Positions 45,730 through 53,802 of a stretch of 64,000 nt of DNA are shown in pieces. Under the pieces are notes generated by a model. The model made no database searches and was not told where the DNA came from. It was given only the letters and a program-made list of their open reading frames with translations. Positions within the stretch are counted from its first letter, which is position 1; the number at the start of each line of letters is the position of its first letter. Origin of the DNA: CAZXNF01 sp050741255. Lineage in GTDB: Bacteria; Pseudomonadota; Gammaproteobacteria; Burkholderiales; SG8-41. The position numbers were made by a program, and so were the translations under genes. The stretch spans positions 8,317 through 72,316 of the forward strand of contig JBOIEQ010000003.1 in assembly GCA_050741255.1 (NCBI GenBank), written 5' to 3'.

Positions 45730-46853
45730 CCCGGAACCGCCTCATTTCGGCCGTGCTGTGCGTGCTCCTCGCGTGGGCCGCGTACTGGTTCGCCACGCGT
45801 TTCGCGCGCGTGACCGAGCGCGAGCATGTGGGATTCCAGGGCGAGGCGCTCGAGGATCCGCTGCTCGCGGCGGGCCGGGTCGCGCGCAAGCTGGGACTGC
45901 CCGCGCAGCGGTTGGCCAGCACCGCCCAGCTGCAGTCCGTGCCCGCCGACGCCGTGCTGGTGCTGGCGGACCGTCGCGCCATGACGCCGCAATTCGCGGA
46001 ACGGCTGCTCGCGTGGGTGGAGCGCGGCGGCCATCTCGTCACGGTCGGCATACCCGGGGACGACGACGATCCGCTGCTCGATGCGCTCGGCATCCGCCGC
46101 GAGTGGGCCAAGGGCAACCTGCAGACGCTTTACGAACTGCAACTGGCGAAGGGCGAACGGCCGCTGCGGATGCAGTTGCGGGAGCGTACGACCCGCATGC
46201 GGTTTTCGGAAAAGGACCCGCGCGCCGTGTTCACGGTGGTCGACAGGGCCGGCATGGCGTGGCTGCTGCATACCCGGGTGGGCGGTGGCGCGGTGACGCT
46301 GCTGCCGGGACTGGGCTTCGCCACCAACGGCGAACTCGGCAATTTCGACCACGCCGAGGCGTTCTGGCAGCTCGTCAACCTCCAGTCCGGCCGCCGCGCG
46401 CTGTGGACGGCCACGCGCCTCGAAACACCGTCGCTCACGCGCTGGATCGGCGAACACGCGCTTGGCGCGGCCGGCGTCGCGCTGGTGCTGCTGCTGTTCT
46501 GGCTGTGGCGCGTGGTGCCGCGCTTCGGGCCGGTCGCGCCGGACCCGATGCCCGCACGGCGGCGCCTGCTCGACCACCTGCGCGCGGCCGGACGGTTTCA
46601 CTGGCGGCGCGAAGGCTCGCCCGGACTCCTGCATGCCGCGCGCGAAGCCAGTCTGCGGCGACTCGCCCGCGTGCATCCTGATCTCGCCGCATTGACACCC
46701 ACCGACCGCGCGCGCGAAGCGGCGGCGCGTACCGGGTTGTCGGCGGACGCCGCGCGCATCGCCTACGAGCTCCCCGCGGTGGACACCCGCGAATTCACCG
46801 CGGCGGTGAGCGCGTTGCAGACCTTCGAGGAACGGCTGAATCGCCGCGCGTAG
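45726..46853 (+). CDS. DUF4350-domain membrane protein
   Basis: A 375-residue protein with an N-terminal membrane anchor (LISAVLCVLLAWAAYWFA), a DUF4350-like domain with ADAVLVLADRRAMTPQ and LLAWVERGGHLVTVG (a glutamine-amidotransferase-like fold of unknown activity), a second transmembrane helix (GAAGVALVLLLFWLW, near 275-290) and a helical cytoplasmic tail. The ATG at 45726 overlaps the upstream stop (ATGA). MoxR follows after 36 bases. Confidence 0.83.
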   Translation: MTRNRLISAVLCVLLAWAAYWFATRFARVTEREHVGFQGEALEDPLLAAGRVARKLGLPAQRLASTAQLQSVPADAVLVLADRRAMTPQFAERLLAWVERGGHLVTVGIPGDDDDPLLDALGIRREWAKGNLQTLYELQLAKGERPLRMQLRERTTRMRFSEKDPRAVFTVVDRAGMAWLLHTRVGGGAVTLLPGLGFATNGELGNFDHAEAFWQLVNLQSGRRALWTATRLETPSLTRWIGEHALGAAGVALVLLLFWLWRVVPRFGPVAPDPMPARRRLLDHLRAAGRFHWRREGSPGLLHAAREASLRRLARVHPDLAALTPTDRAREAAARTGLSADAARIAYELPAVDTREFTAAVSALQTFEERLNRRA

Positions 46854-46889
46854 CGGCTTATCCCTGTTGCAAACGATCCAGGAAGAACC

Positions 46890-47867
46890 ATGACGACACC
46901 GACCGCAGAACAATTCCAGCAGGCCACCCGCGCGGCAACCGCCATGCGCACCGAGATTGCCAAGGCGCTGGTCGGCCAGGACGAGATCGTCGAGCACACG
47001 CTGGCGGCACTGCTCGCCGCGGGCCACGTGCTGATCGAGGGCGTGCCCGGCCTCGGCAAGACGCTGCTCGTGCGGGCACTCGCGCGCACCTTTGACGGCA
47101 AGTTCGCGCGCATCCAGTTCACGCCGGATCTTATGCCGGCCGACGTCACGGGCCACACGCTCTACGACCAGGCCGCGCACCAGTTCGTGACGCGGCGCGG
47201 GCCGGTGTTCACCAACCTGCTGCTCGCCGACGAGATCAACCGCGCGCCTGCCAAGACACAGGCCGCGCTGCTGGAGGTGATGCAGGAAGGGCAGGTCACG
47301 ATCGAGGGCGAGTCCCAACTGCTCGAGCCGCCGTTCATGGTGCTCGCCACGCAGAACCCGATCGAGCACGAGGGCACCTACGCGCTGCCGGAAGCGCAGC
47401 TCGACCGCTTTTTGCTCAAGGTGAAGATTGTCTACCCGGATGCGCAGCAGGAAGCGGCGCTCGTGCGGCAGGTGACCACCGGCACCGTCGGCGAGAAACT
47501 CAACGTCGACGCGGTCGCCCCGCTGCTGAAGCCCGCGCAGGTGCTCGCGCTGCAACAGATCACCGCCGGCGTGCGGGTGGACGACGCGGTGCACGACTAC
47601 GCCGTGCGCATCGTGCGCGCGACGCGGACGTGGAACGGTGTCGCCTCCGGCGCGGGGCCGCGCGGCGGCATCGCGCTCGTACGTGCCGCCCGTGCGGTGG
47701 CGCTCCTCGGCGGCCGCGATTTCGTGACGCCGGACGACGTGAAGCGCATGGCGCTGCCGGCCCTGCGCCACCGGGTGACGCCCGCGCCGGAGCTGGAAAT
47801 CGAGGGCCAGGACGCCGACGCGATCCTGGCGGCGCTGCTGGCGCGCGTCGAAGCGCCAAGAACGTGA
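46890..47867 (+). CDS. MoxR-family AAA+ ATPase
   Basis: A 325-residue ATPase with Walker A GVPGLGKT (51-58), Walker B LLADEINR (111-118), sensor 1 in VLATQNPIEHEGTY and the C-terminal lid with arginine-rich helices. MoxR proteins act as chaperones that mature or activate partner complexes, often a VWA- or DUF58-domain protein encoded next to them; DUF58 is the next gene here. The stop codon lies in an inverted repeat (47864-47969). Confidence 0.95.
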   Translation: MTTPTAEQFQQATRAATAMRTEIAKALVGQDEIVEHTLAALLAAGHVLIEGVPGLGKTLLVRALARTFDGKFARIQFTPDLMPADVTGHTLYDQAAHQFVTRRGPVFTNLLLADEINRAPAKTQAALLEVMQEGQVTIEGESQLLEPPFMVLATQNPIEHEGTYALPEAQLDRFLLKVKIVYPDAQQEAALVRQVTTGTVGEKLNVDAVAPLLKPAQVLALQQITAGVRVDDAVHDYAVRIVRATRTWNGVASGAGPRGGIALVRAARAVALLGGRDFVTPDDVKRMALPALRHRVTPAPELEIEGQDADAILAALLARVEAPRT

Positions 47868-47969
47868 GGGGTGAGGAGAGAGGGGTGAGGGGAAAAGCTC
47901 ACAAAGCTGGTTGGTGGGTGGAGAGGGTCAGTCGGTTTCTCCCCTCCCCCCTCACGCCTCACCCCTCAC
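47864..47969. repeat. Purine/pyrimidine inverted repeat between moxR and the DUF58 gene
   Basis: GTGAGGGGTGAGG (47864-47876) is repeated inverted at 47957-47969, and the flanking sequence continues as GAGGGG-rich on the left and CCCCTC-rich on the right with looser pairing. The left arm begins at the moxR stop; the right arm ends eight bases before the DUF58 start. It looks like a mobile intergenic palindrome. Confidence 0.7.
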
Positions 47970-47976
47970 CGCAACA

Positions 47977-49284
47977 ATGCTGATCCCTTCCCGCCCCTTC
48001 CTCTGGATCCTCGCCGCGCTGCTGGCGGTTGGCATCGCCGCGGCGTTCGTGCCGGAGATCAAGCTCGCGTGGGCGTTCGCGGCGACGGTGCTGGCGGTCG
48101 GCGCGCTGGGCGACGGGCTCTACGCGGTGAGCGCCCCGCGCCTGTCCGCGCGACGCGTGGTGCCGGGCTCGCTGGCGCTGGGCGTCTGGCATCCGGTGCG
48201 GCTGCGGCTGGCGAACGGCGAGCGCAGGGCGCTGACGCTCGTGCTCTACGACCACCACCCGGCGCCCTTCGAGACGCGCGGACTGCCGCGCGCGGTGAGG
48301 CTGCCGGCCGGCGGCTGGTCGGAGATCGAATACGAGGTGCGGCCGGTCCAGCGCGGCGAGTTCCGCTTTGGCGCGGTGGAGGTGCGCGTGCGTTCGCCGC
48401 TCGCGCTGTGGGTGCGCGCCGCGGACACGGGCGAAGCGTCCCTGACGCGCGTGTATCCGAACTTCGCGGCGATCACGAAGTACGCGCTGCTTGCCACCGA
48501 CAACCGGCTCTCGCAGATCGGCATCCTGCAGCGCCGGCGGCGCGGCGAGGGACTCGACTTCCACCAGTTGCGCGAATGGCGCGAGGGCGACAGCCTGCGC
48601 TCGGTGGACTGGAAGGCGACCTCGCGCACGATGAAGCTGGTGTCGCGCGAGTACCAGGACGAGCGCGACCAGCAGATCGTGTTCCTGATTGACTGCGGTC
48701 GACGGCTCGCCGCGCAGGACGACGACCTGTCGCATTTCGACCACGTGCTCAACTCGGCGCTGCTGTTGTCCTACGTGGCGCTGCGGCAGGGCGACGCGGT
48801 GGGTTTCATGACTTTTGGCGGCGTCGAGCGCTTCATGGCGCCGCGCAAGTCGGCGGCCACGGTCAGCCTGATGCTAAACCAGCTCTACGACCTGCAGCCG
48901 ACGCTGGCGTCGAGCGACTATACCGCCGCGGCGCTTGCGCTCACGCTGCGCGTGCGCAAGCGCGCGCTGGTGGTGGTGCTGTCGAACCTGCGCGACGAGG
49001 ATGACGACACGCTCGCGCCCGCGCTGGCGCTGCTGTCGCAGCGGCACCTGGTGATGTTCGCGAGTCTGCGCGAGCACCTGTTGACGCGGGCGCTGGACGT
49101 GCGCGTGGACAGTTTCGACCGCGCGCTGACGCATGCTTCCGCGGCGCAGTACCTGCGGGCGCGCGAAGTGGCTTTCCGCCGGCTGGGCCAGCGCGGCGCG
49201 ACCTGTCTCGACGTCGAACCGCAGCAACTGGCGGTGGCGCTGGTGAACCGCTACCAGGACCTGAAGCGGGCGGGGCGGTTGTAA
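47977..49284 (+). CDS. DUF58-domain membrane protein
   Basis: A 435-residue protein: two N-terminal helices (LWILAALLAVGIAAAFV and the next, ending near 55), a beta-rich region, then the DUF58 signature FHQLREWREGDSLRSVDWKA and SREYQDERDQQIVFLIDCG, within a von Willebrand A-like fold. The usual DxSxS metal site reads DCGRR, a variant that may not bind metal. It is the presumed MoxR client and the last gene of the membrane cluster. Start at ATG 47977, just after the inverted repeat. Confidence 0.9.
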   Translation: MLIPSRPFLWILAALLAVGIAAAFVPEIKLAWAFAATVLAVGALGDGLYAVSAPRLSARRVVPGSLALGVWHPVRLRLANGERRALTLVLYDHHPAPFETRGLPRAVRLPAGGWSEIEYEVRPVQRGEFRFGAVEVRVRSPLALWVRAADTGEASLTRVYPNFAAITKYALLATDNRLSQIGILQRRRRGEGLDFHQLREWREGDSLRSVDWKATSRTMKLVSREYQDERDQQIVFLIDCGRRLAAQDDDLSHFDHVLNSALLLSYVALRQGDAVGFMTFGGVERFMAPRKSAATVSLMLNQLYDLQPTLASSDYTAAALALTLRVRKRALVVVLSNLRDEDDDTLAPALALLSQRHLVMFASLREHLLTRALDVRVDSFDRALTHASAAQYLRAREVAFRRLGQRGATCLDVEPQQLAVALVNRYQDLKRAGRL

Positions 49285-49295
49285 CTGCAACAATG

Positions 49296-49408
49296 GAACC
49301 ACAGAGGCACGGAGGCGCGGAGGAAACCGGGAACGAACAAATTCACAGGCCCCGATTAAATTTTCCGGTTTGTCGGCTTTTCTCCGTGCCTCCGTGCCTC
49401 TGTGGTTC
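49296..49408. repeat. 27-bp inverted repeat (CCACAGAGGCACGGAGG type)
   Basis: Left arm 49296-49322 (GAACCACAGAGGCACGGAGG and on) matches the complement of 49382-49408 in 26 of 27 positions, enclosing a 59-base spacer. Such CACAGAG-type intergenic palindromes occur in many bacterial genomes. The right arm ends 13 bases before the ribosome site of the following gene. Confidence 0.75.
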
Positions 49409-49431
49409 AATCGTTTTCAAGGAAAGCCACC

Positions 49432-50742
49432 ATGAGCTGCAGCCACCACTACTACCAGCAGGCCGGCCTCGGCGACGACGCCTTCACGCTCGACGCCTCC
49501 ACCGTCACCTTCGGCGCCGGTTGCCTCAAGGAAGCGGGCGACCATGCGCGGGCGCTGGGCCTGAAGCGCGTCGCCCTGTTTACGGACAAGGGCGTGGTGA
49601 AGCTGGAACATTGCGCGGTGGTGCGCCGGTCGCTAGCCGGCGCCGGCATCGACGTGGCGGTGTACGATGAAGTGGCCGTGGAGCCGACCGACGTGTCCTT
49701 CCAGGCGGCGAGCCGGTTTGCGGCGGCGGGCAGGTTCGACGGCTTCGTCTCCGTCGGCGGCGGCTCCGTGATGGACACCTGCAAGGCCGCCAACGTCTAC
49801 GCCACGCATCCCGCCGAGTTCCTCGCCTATATCAACGCGCCGGTCGGCCGCGGGGAGCCGGTGCCCGGCCCGCTGAAGCCGCACATCGCCTGCCCGACGA
49901 CGTCGGGCACCGGTTCGGAAGTCACCGGGATCGCGATCTTCGACTACCTGCCGATGCAGGCGAAGACCGGCATGGTCTCGCGTCGCATGAAGCCGACGAC
50001 CGCGCTGATCGATCCCGACGTCACGCGCACGCTGCCGGCGACGATCGTGGCCGCCACCGGTTTCGACGCCATGTCCCATGCGCTGGAAACACTGACGGCG
50101 ATTCCGTACGCGCGCCGTGCGAAAGCGCCGCAACCGAGCCGCCGGCCGGTGAGCCAGGGCGCCAATCCGTGGAGCGACGCCGTGGCGCACGAAGCGCTCG
50201 ACCTCGTGGGGAAGTATTTCCTGCGCGCGGTACAGGACGCCAGCGACCTCGAGGCGCGCGCCGAGATGATGTACGCCGCGACACTGGCCGGCATCGCTTT
50301 CGGCAACGCGGGCTGCCACCTGCCACATGGCATGTCCTACGCCGTGTCCGGCCTGATCCGCGAATTCCGCGCGCCGGAGTACGCGCAGGACGGCCCCTTC
50401 ATCCCGCACGGCATGTCGGTGATCCTCAACGCGCCGTCGGTCTACCGCTTCACCGCCGAGGCCTGTCCCGACCGGCACCTCGACGCCGCGCGCCGCCTCG
50501 GCGCGGACGCGAAGGGCGCGACGGAGGCCGATGCGGGCGAAGTGCTGGCGAAGCGCCTGATCGAATTCGTGCGCGCGGTGGGTTTTCCGAACGGCCTGTC
50601 CGCGGTGGGCTTTTCCGAGCGCGATCTCGATGCGCTGGTGCAGGGGGCGTTGCCGCAGGCGCGGGTGATCAACAACGCGCCGCGGGCAGTGGGGCCGGAA
50701 GAATTGCGGAAACTGTACGCCGGGGCGCTTGCGTACTGGTAA
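49432..50742 (+). CDS. Hydroxyacid-oxoacid transhydrogenase, iron-dependent alcohol dehydrogenase family
   Basis: A 436-residue type III alcohol dehydrogenase closest in pattern to HOT (ADHFE1), which couples oxidation of 4-hydroxybutyrate-like acids to reduction of 2-oxoglutarate. Landmarks: [46 protein letters not shown] (metal His) and [24 protein letters not shown] (metal His). AAGGA eight bases before ATG 49432 fixes the start. Alternative: another iron-dependent dehydrogenase. Monocistronic. Confidence 0.85.
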   Translation: MSCSHHYYQQAGLGDDAFTLDASTVTFGAGCLKEAGDHARALGLKRVALFTDKGVVKLEHCAVVRRSLAGAGIDVAVYDEVAVEPTDVSFQAASRFAAAGRFDGFVSVGGGSVMDTCKAANVYATHPAEFLAYINAPVGRGEPVPGPLKPHIACPTTSGTGSEVTGIAIFDYLPMQAKTGMVSRRMKPTTALIDPDVTRTLPATIVAATGFDAMSHALETLTAIPYARRAKAPQPSRRPVSQGANPWSDAVAHEALDLVGKYFLRAVQDASDLEARAEMMYAATLAGIAFGNAGCHLPHGMSYAVSGLIREFRAPEYAQDGPFIPHGMSVILNAPSVYRFTAEACPDRHLDAARRLGADAKGATEADAGEVLAKRLIEFVRAVGFPNGLSAVGFSERDLDALVQGALPQARVINNAPRAVGPEELRKLYAGALAYW

Positions 50743-50752
50743 TTCCTGACGC

Positions 50753-51454
50753 TCAGCCGCGCAGCCACGCCTCCAGCGCCTGCGTCACGGCCTCCGGTTG
50801 TTCGATCGCGCTCAGGTGGCCGCAGTCGGGGATGGTCACGAGCCGCGCGCCGGCGATGCCGGCCGCGATCTCGGCCGCGCGCTCCGGCGGCGTGGGCACG
50901 TCCTGGTCGCCCACCAGCACCAGCGTCGGGCAACGGATGGCCGGCAGTCCGGGCAATGAATCCGGACGCTGCATGATCGCCGTCAGTTGCCGCACGAAGG
51001 CTTCCGCACCGGCGTCTTCGGCCATGGCGTGGACGATGCCGCGGAGCGCCGCGTCCTCGCGGCGGCCCGGGTGCACGAAATTCGGATAGAGCAGGTCCGG
51101 TATTTCACCGAAGTGCCCGGCCTGCGCCTGCGCGATCTGCTCCTTGCGTTTCGCGGTCTGCTCCGCGGTGTCCGCGCGCGCCGATGTGTCGAGCAGTGCC
51201 AGCCGCGCCACGCGGTCCGGCGCCTGGCGCAGGATCTCGAACGCGATGTAACCGCCCATCGAATGGCCGGCGAGCGCGAAGCGCGGCGGGGCGTCGGCGA
51301 GGATGCGCTTGGCGATGCCCGTCATGCTGTCGTCGCGTGTGTGATCGGCGACCGTCACCGGGCCGGAGCGCCACAGCGCGGGAATCTGCGCGGCGTAAAA
51401 ACGCGGCGAGCAGAGCAGGCCGGGAATGAGGACGACGGGCAGGGCAGCATGCAT
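50753..51454 (-). CDS. Alpha/beta hydrolase
   Basis: A 233-residue hydrolase: VLIPGLLCSPRFY oxyanion loop, nucleophile elbow GHSMGG with S65, acid residue in LVGDQDVPTPPE and His in IPDCGHLSAIEQPEAV. The start at ATG 51454 is chosen because the hydrolase strand begins directly there; a 13-codon extension is possible. Unlike the hydrolase at 35760, it stands alone. Substrate unknown. Confidence 0.84.
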   Translation of the reverse strand: MHAALPVVLIPGLLCSPRFYAAQIPALWRSGPVTVADHTRDDSMTGIAKRILADAPPRFALAGHSMGGYIAFEILRQAPDRVARLALLDTSARADTAEQTAKRKEQIAQAQAGHFGEIPDLLYPNFVHPGRREDAALRGIVHAMAEDAGAEAFVRQLTAIMQRPDSLPGLPAIRCPTLVLVGDQDVPTPPERAAEIAAGIAGARLVTIPDCGHLSAIEQPEAVTQALEAWLRG

Positions 51455-51530
51455 GAGCGTTTCCGGTAACGGATGGAGGCAGGAGGGTGTCACACGCCCT
51501 GGCGCAGGGTCTGTAGGCGAGCGTCTGACG

Positions 51531-52655
51531 TCAGCTGACGTCGTGCGGTCTGGCTCTTCGATGCACCTCCGGGTTCAGCGCCGCGATCCGTTTGGCGAGC
51601 GAGGGGTGCGTGGCGAGACAGCGCCAGCCCACGGCCGGCACGAAGAGCAGCGGCCCGACTTCCTCGCGATACGGCCCGCTTAAACGCTGCGTTCCGGTCT
51701 GCTGCAGTCGCCGCAGCAGCGCGTCCACCGCAGCCGGATTCCGCGTGAGCTGCAGGGTCGTCGCGTCCGCGAGCAGCACGCGTTGGCGGGCGCCGAGCGC
51801 GCGTATCCATCGCGCGAGCGCGTATCCGCAGCTCCCGATGAGCGAGATCACGCCGCCGAAAAAGGCGACGATCATGCCGAAGAAGCATCCGGCCTTGCCG
51901 AGGTCGCCGACGTTGCCGTCGCTGTCGCCCGAATGACGCAGCACCGCGCCCGGCGCGCCCACCAGGGACCGGCCGGCCGCGTAGACGGCGGTGAGGCCGG
52001 CGAGCCAGCCGATCATGCGCACGTTGAGCGCGACGTCGCCGTTGGCCACGCGCCCCAGCGCGTACGCCACCAGCGCCTGCAGCTCCGCCCGCGGCAGCCG
52101 GAGGACTGCGCCCTGCGTGAGGATGACGGCGATGTCGTCCGGCCCGGCAGCGAACGACAGGGCGTTGACGGATTCCCGGTCCGCGTCGAGCACGTAGAGC
52201 GCGGGCGGCAGCAGTTGCGCAGCCAGCGCCATTTCATCGGCGACGTTGATGAGCTGCCGCTCCTCTTCGAACGGCCTGTCGCGGTCCACGGGCCGTGCGC
52301 CGAGGCTGCGCGCGAACGCCGCGGAGCCCTTCCGGAGTCCGCGCCGGCGCGCCTGCGCGCCGTTGGCCATCACGAGGAGCGACACTCCGCTGATGACCGC
52401 GTAAAACCCCAGCGGCATGGCGGCGAGCACTCGCCACGGTTCGGTCTGTATCGTGCCCAGCGCCTCCGGCGGCAGGCGGTCCATCGCGATCCCGGCGAGG
52501 GCCAGCCCCATGAACACGTTGATCGTGGCGACGACCAGCGGCACGCACAGCAGGACCAGCGCGAAGCGCCACCGCGCCCGCCGCGCGGCGGACGCCTGCG
52601 CGGCAAAAAAATCGATGGTCCCGGCCGGCGTTTCGGCGGGAGGCGCAGCGCTCAC
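51531..52655 (-). CDS. M48-like membrane protein with destroyed zinc site
   Basis: A 374-residue protein with the layout of HtpX/M48 membrane peptidases that accompany LemA: two helices near 30-55 and 78-97, the peptidase-like region with ESVNALSFAAGPDDIAVILT, and two later hydrophobic segments. The HExxH motif position reads YALGR (198-202, in LQALVAYALGRVANGD), and the third ligand Glu in the family motif RQREYLADA is V293 (RQRVLLADAT). All zinc ligands are therefore lost, so it should be a pseudopeptidase. GTG start overlapping the lemA stop (GTGA). Confidence 0.8.
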   Translation of the reverse strand: MSAAPPAETPAGTIDFFAAQASAARRARWRFALVLLCVPLVVATINVFMGLALAGIAMDRLPPEALGTIQTEPWRVLAAMPLGFYAVISGVSLLVMANGAQARRRGLRKGSAAFARSLGARPVDRDRPFEEERQLINVADEMALAAQLLPPALYVLDADRESVNALSFAAGPDDIAVILTQGAVLRLPRAELQALVAYALGRVANGDVALNVRMIGWLAGLTAVYAAGRSLVGAPGAVLRHSGDSDGNVGDLGKAGCFFGMIVAFFGGVISLIGSCGYALARWIRALGARQRVLLADATTLQLTRNPAAVDALLRRLQQTGTQRLSGPYREEVGPLLFVPAVGWRCLATHPSLAKRIAALNPEVHRRARPHDVS

Positions 52656-53257
52656 GCGCTCAGGGATACGCGAACCGGCTGCCGCTCCTCCGGACGCTCG
52701 GTCTGGAACGACGAGGCTTCGCGGAACGAGAAGATCGCGGCGAGGAGGTTGCTCGGAAAGATCTGGATCGCGGTGTTGTAGCGGAGCACCGCGTCGTTAT
52801 AGGCCTGCCGCGCGAACGCCACCTTGTTTTCGGTGGAGGTGAGTTCCTCCGACAGGCTGGCGATCGTCTTGTCGGCCTTGAGGTCCGGATACGACTCGAC
52901 CAGCGCGAAGAGGCGCTGCAGCGCGCCGCTCAGGCCGGCATCCTCGGCGGCGAGCTGCCGGATGGCCTCGGCGCTGCGCGGATTCGCGGCCGCCTTCTCG
53001 CTTGCAGAAACCGCGGCTGCGCGGGCCCGGGTGACCGACTCCAGGGTCTCGCGTTCGTGCTTCAGGTAACCCCGCGCCGTCTCCACGAGATTCGGGATGA
53101 GATCGAAGCGGCGCTTGAGCTGGACGTCGATCTGCGCGAAGGCGTTGACGAAGCGATTGCGCAGCCGGACGAGCGCGTTGTAACCGAGTATCGCCCAGGC
53201 CGCGAGGACCACGGCGATTGCGATCAGCAGTATCTGGATCGTGATGAACGTCAGCAT
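52652..53257 (-). CDS. lemA: LemA family protein
   Basis: A 201-residue membrane-anchored helical protein. N-terminal helix (ITIQILLIAIAVVLAAWAI) followed by the LemA core YNALVRLRNRFVNAFAQIDV, RRFDLIPNLVETARGY, and a C-terminal YNTAIQIFPSNLLA motif. GGGAGG seven bases before ATG 53257 supports the start; an upstream extension of 61 codons overlaps other signals and is rejected. Translationally coupled to the M48-like gene, the usual partner of LemA. Confidence 0.93.
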   Translation of the reverse strand: MLTFITIQILLIAIAVVLAAWAILGYNALVRLRNRFVNAFAQIDVQLKRRFDLIPNLVETARGYLKHERETLESVTRARAAAVSASEKAAANPRSAEAIRQLAAEDAGLSGALQRLFALVESYPDLKADKTIASLSEELTSTENKVAFARQAYNDAVLRYNTAIQIFPSNLLAAIFSFREASSFQTERPEERQPVRVSLSA

Positions 53258-53283
53258 GAGCGGCCTCCCCGGGCGCGTGCAGG

Positions 53284-53496
53284 TTAGTTCGGTCGGGCGA
53301 GGATCTTGCTGTACAGGCGGTCGTATTCCTGTTTGGTGACGGCGCCTTCCTTCAGCGCGCGTTGCAAGTCGGTGAGTTCCTGGCCCTTGGAGATCGTCGT
53401 CGTGCCCTGCACGCGGACGTAGGTATCGCCGCCGCCGCAACCGGCGAGCGAGACAAGGGCAAAGGCGGCGAGGGCGATCCTGATCGTGGTTTTCAT
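53284..53496 (-). CDS. Small SHOCT-domain lipoprotein 1
   Basis: A 70-residue lipoprotein: signal peptide with lipobox LAGC (mature Cys near residue 19), then a beta stretch and a SHOCT-like helix pair (ELTDLQRALKEGAVTKQEYD). The short C-terminal domain of this type is linked to oligomerisation or protein contacts. GGGGAG precedes ATG 53496. It follows lipoprotein 2 and precedes lemA by 26 bases, probably one operon. Confidence 0.8.
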   Translation of the reverse strand: MKTTIRIALAAFALVSLAGCGGGDTYVRVQGTTTISKGQELTDLQRALKEGAVTKQEYDRLYSKILARPN

Positions 53497-53516
53497 GTTG
53501 GGCTCCCCGTTCGCTT

Positions 53517-53729
53517 TCACTGGACGCTGTCGATGAGCGACTGCTTCTGGCGCTCGTAGTCGCGTTCGTTCAGCGCCCCGGAGTCGCGGGCTTTCTTGAG
53601 ATCGATCAACTGTTGTCCGACCGACACGCTGACCGTGGGTTGCAGGACTTCGTTGCCACCGCAGCCGCCCACAAGCAAAGCAGTGGCCAGCGCAGCGGCA
53701 GTCAATGGTTGTCGCAGTCTCGTCATCAT
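53517..53729 (-). CDS. Small SHOCT-domain lipoprotein 2
   Basis: A 70-residue lipoprotein, paralogue of its downstream neighbour: lipobox VGGC, then VSVSVGQQLIDLKKARDSGALNERDYE, the SHOCT pattern. Starts are the ATGs at 53735, 53729 and 53726; AGGGAG spacing favours 53729. First gene of the lipoprotein-lipoprotein-lemA-M48-like set. Confidence 0.78.
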   Translation of the reverse strand: MMTRLRQPLTAAALATALLVGGCGGNEVLQPTVSVSVGQQLIDLKKARDSGALNERDYERQKQSLIDSVQ

Positions 53730-53802
53730 CGCCATCTCCCTTTTTGGGATCGATTATAGGCCCACGCTGTCGAGCGCGGACGGTGTGGGTGCCGGAGGCA
53801 TG

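Noticed and set aside
45612..47771. 719-codon minus-strand open frame opposite the DUF4350 and MoxR genes
   Set aside because: MoxR Walker motifs lie on the plus strand; the opposite frame has no recognisable domain.
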